A DNA stretch of 5,953 nucleotides from an uncultured Ruminococcus sp. (GTDB lineage: Bacteria > Bacillota > Clostridia > Oscillospirales > Acutalibacteraceae), in the NCBI GenBank assembly GCA_902767175.1, contig CACXGH010000180.1, forward strand, positions 1 through 5,953, given 5' to 3'. The position numbers were made by a program, and so were the translations under genes. Numbering within the stretch: position 1 is the first letter of the stretch; each line of letters opens with the position of its first letter. The notes under the pieces are model-generated. The model was given only the letters and a program-made list of their open reading frames with translations, was not told where the DNA came from and ran no database searches. Below are positions 5,881-5,953 of this stretch, in pieces.

Positions 5881-5953
5881 GTCGATGTCCCCCGAGTCTC
5901 GCCTGCCGGCTCGGTCGGTGCTTCTGCCTTCGGCAGAGGTGTCCACCGGACAC
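5881..5953. repeat. GC-rich hairpin cluster upstream of the DUF1385 promoter (repeat-like)
   Basis: This block is markedly more GC-rich than the promoter it touches. It holds consecutive inverted repeats: CCGAG (5892-5896) faces CTCGG (5910-5914); TCTGCC (5923-5928) faces GGCAGA (5932-5937) across TTC; and GTGTCC (5939-5944) faces GGACAC (5948-5953) across ACC, ending exactly at the window edge. No T-run follows a stem on either strand, no coding frame is evident, and it does not fold as a tRNA. It shares only the hexamer GCGTCG (5879-5884 and 31-36) with the other edge segment. I read it as a probable dispersed intergenic repeat, continuing outside the window. Confidence 0.45.

Noticed and set aside
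5881..5953. tRNA or other structured RNA gene in the GC-rich edge
   Set aside because: The stems are independent simple hairpins with very short loops and do not form a cloverleaf or any RNA family I recognise.

Overview
The window looks like a chromosomal housekeeping segment from a Gram-positive bacterium of the class Clostridia. The Ruminococcus/Oscillospiraceae group is my best guess, but it is not proven by the sequence. The signs are strong AGGA-type ribosome binding sites 8-9 nt before the start codons, a DUF1385 (YqhQ-type) membrane protein translationally coupled to prmC, and a recA-recX pair. Base composition by eye is moderate in the genes, AT-rich in the two promoter regions and GC-rich at both window edges.

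All six genes lie on the minus strand, so they read from high to low coordinates: DUF1385 protein (5802-4840), prmC (4843-3995), recA (3887-2727), recX (2725-2114), rimO (2044-716) and pgsA (689-96). None is broken, and each carries its family's key motifs. Every other long open frame is an antisense or out-of-frame shadow.

The likely transcription layout is as follows. A sigma-A-like promoter at 5851-5878 drives the DUF1385-prmC pair, whose frames overlap by 4 bases (ATGA). A second, better promoter at 3938-3966 drives recA, with recX 1 bp behind it. A modest hairpin with five T's (2087-2112) follows recX. No convincing promoter is seen between recX and rimO, so rimO-pgsA probably depend at least partly on readthrough. 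The gap from rimO to pgsA is 26 bp.

Functionally this is a mixed core cluster. It holds release-factor methylation (PrmC), homologous recombination and SOS coprotease activity with its modulator (RecA, RecX), ribosomal protein S12 methylthiolation (RimO), phosphatidylglycerol synthesis (PgsA), and a conserved membrane protein of unknown function (DUF1385).

I see no new enzymatic system, mobile element, CRISPR array or RNA gene. The parts that reward a second look are the two hairpin-rich, GC-rich edge segments (1-74 and 5881-5953), which resemble dispersed intergenic repeats; the recA promoter region, which lacks a recognisable Firmicutes LexA box; the long two-part RecA tail; and the rimO start site. 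No gene-free stretch exceeds about 150 bases.
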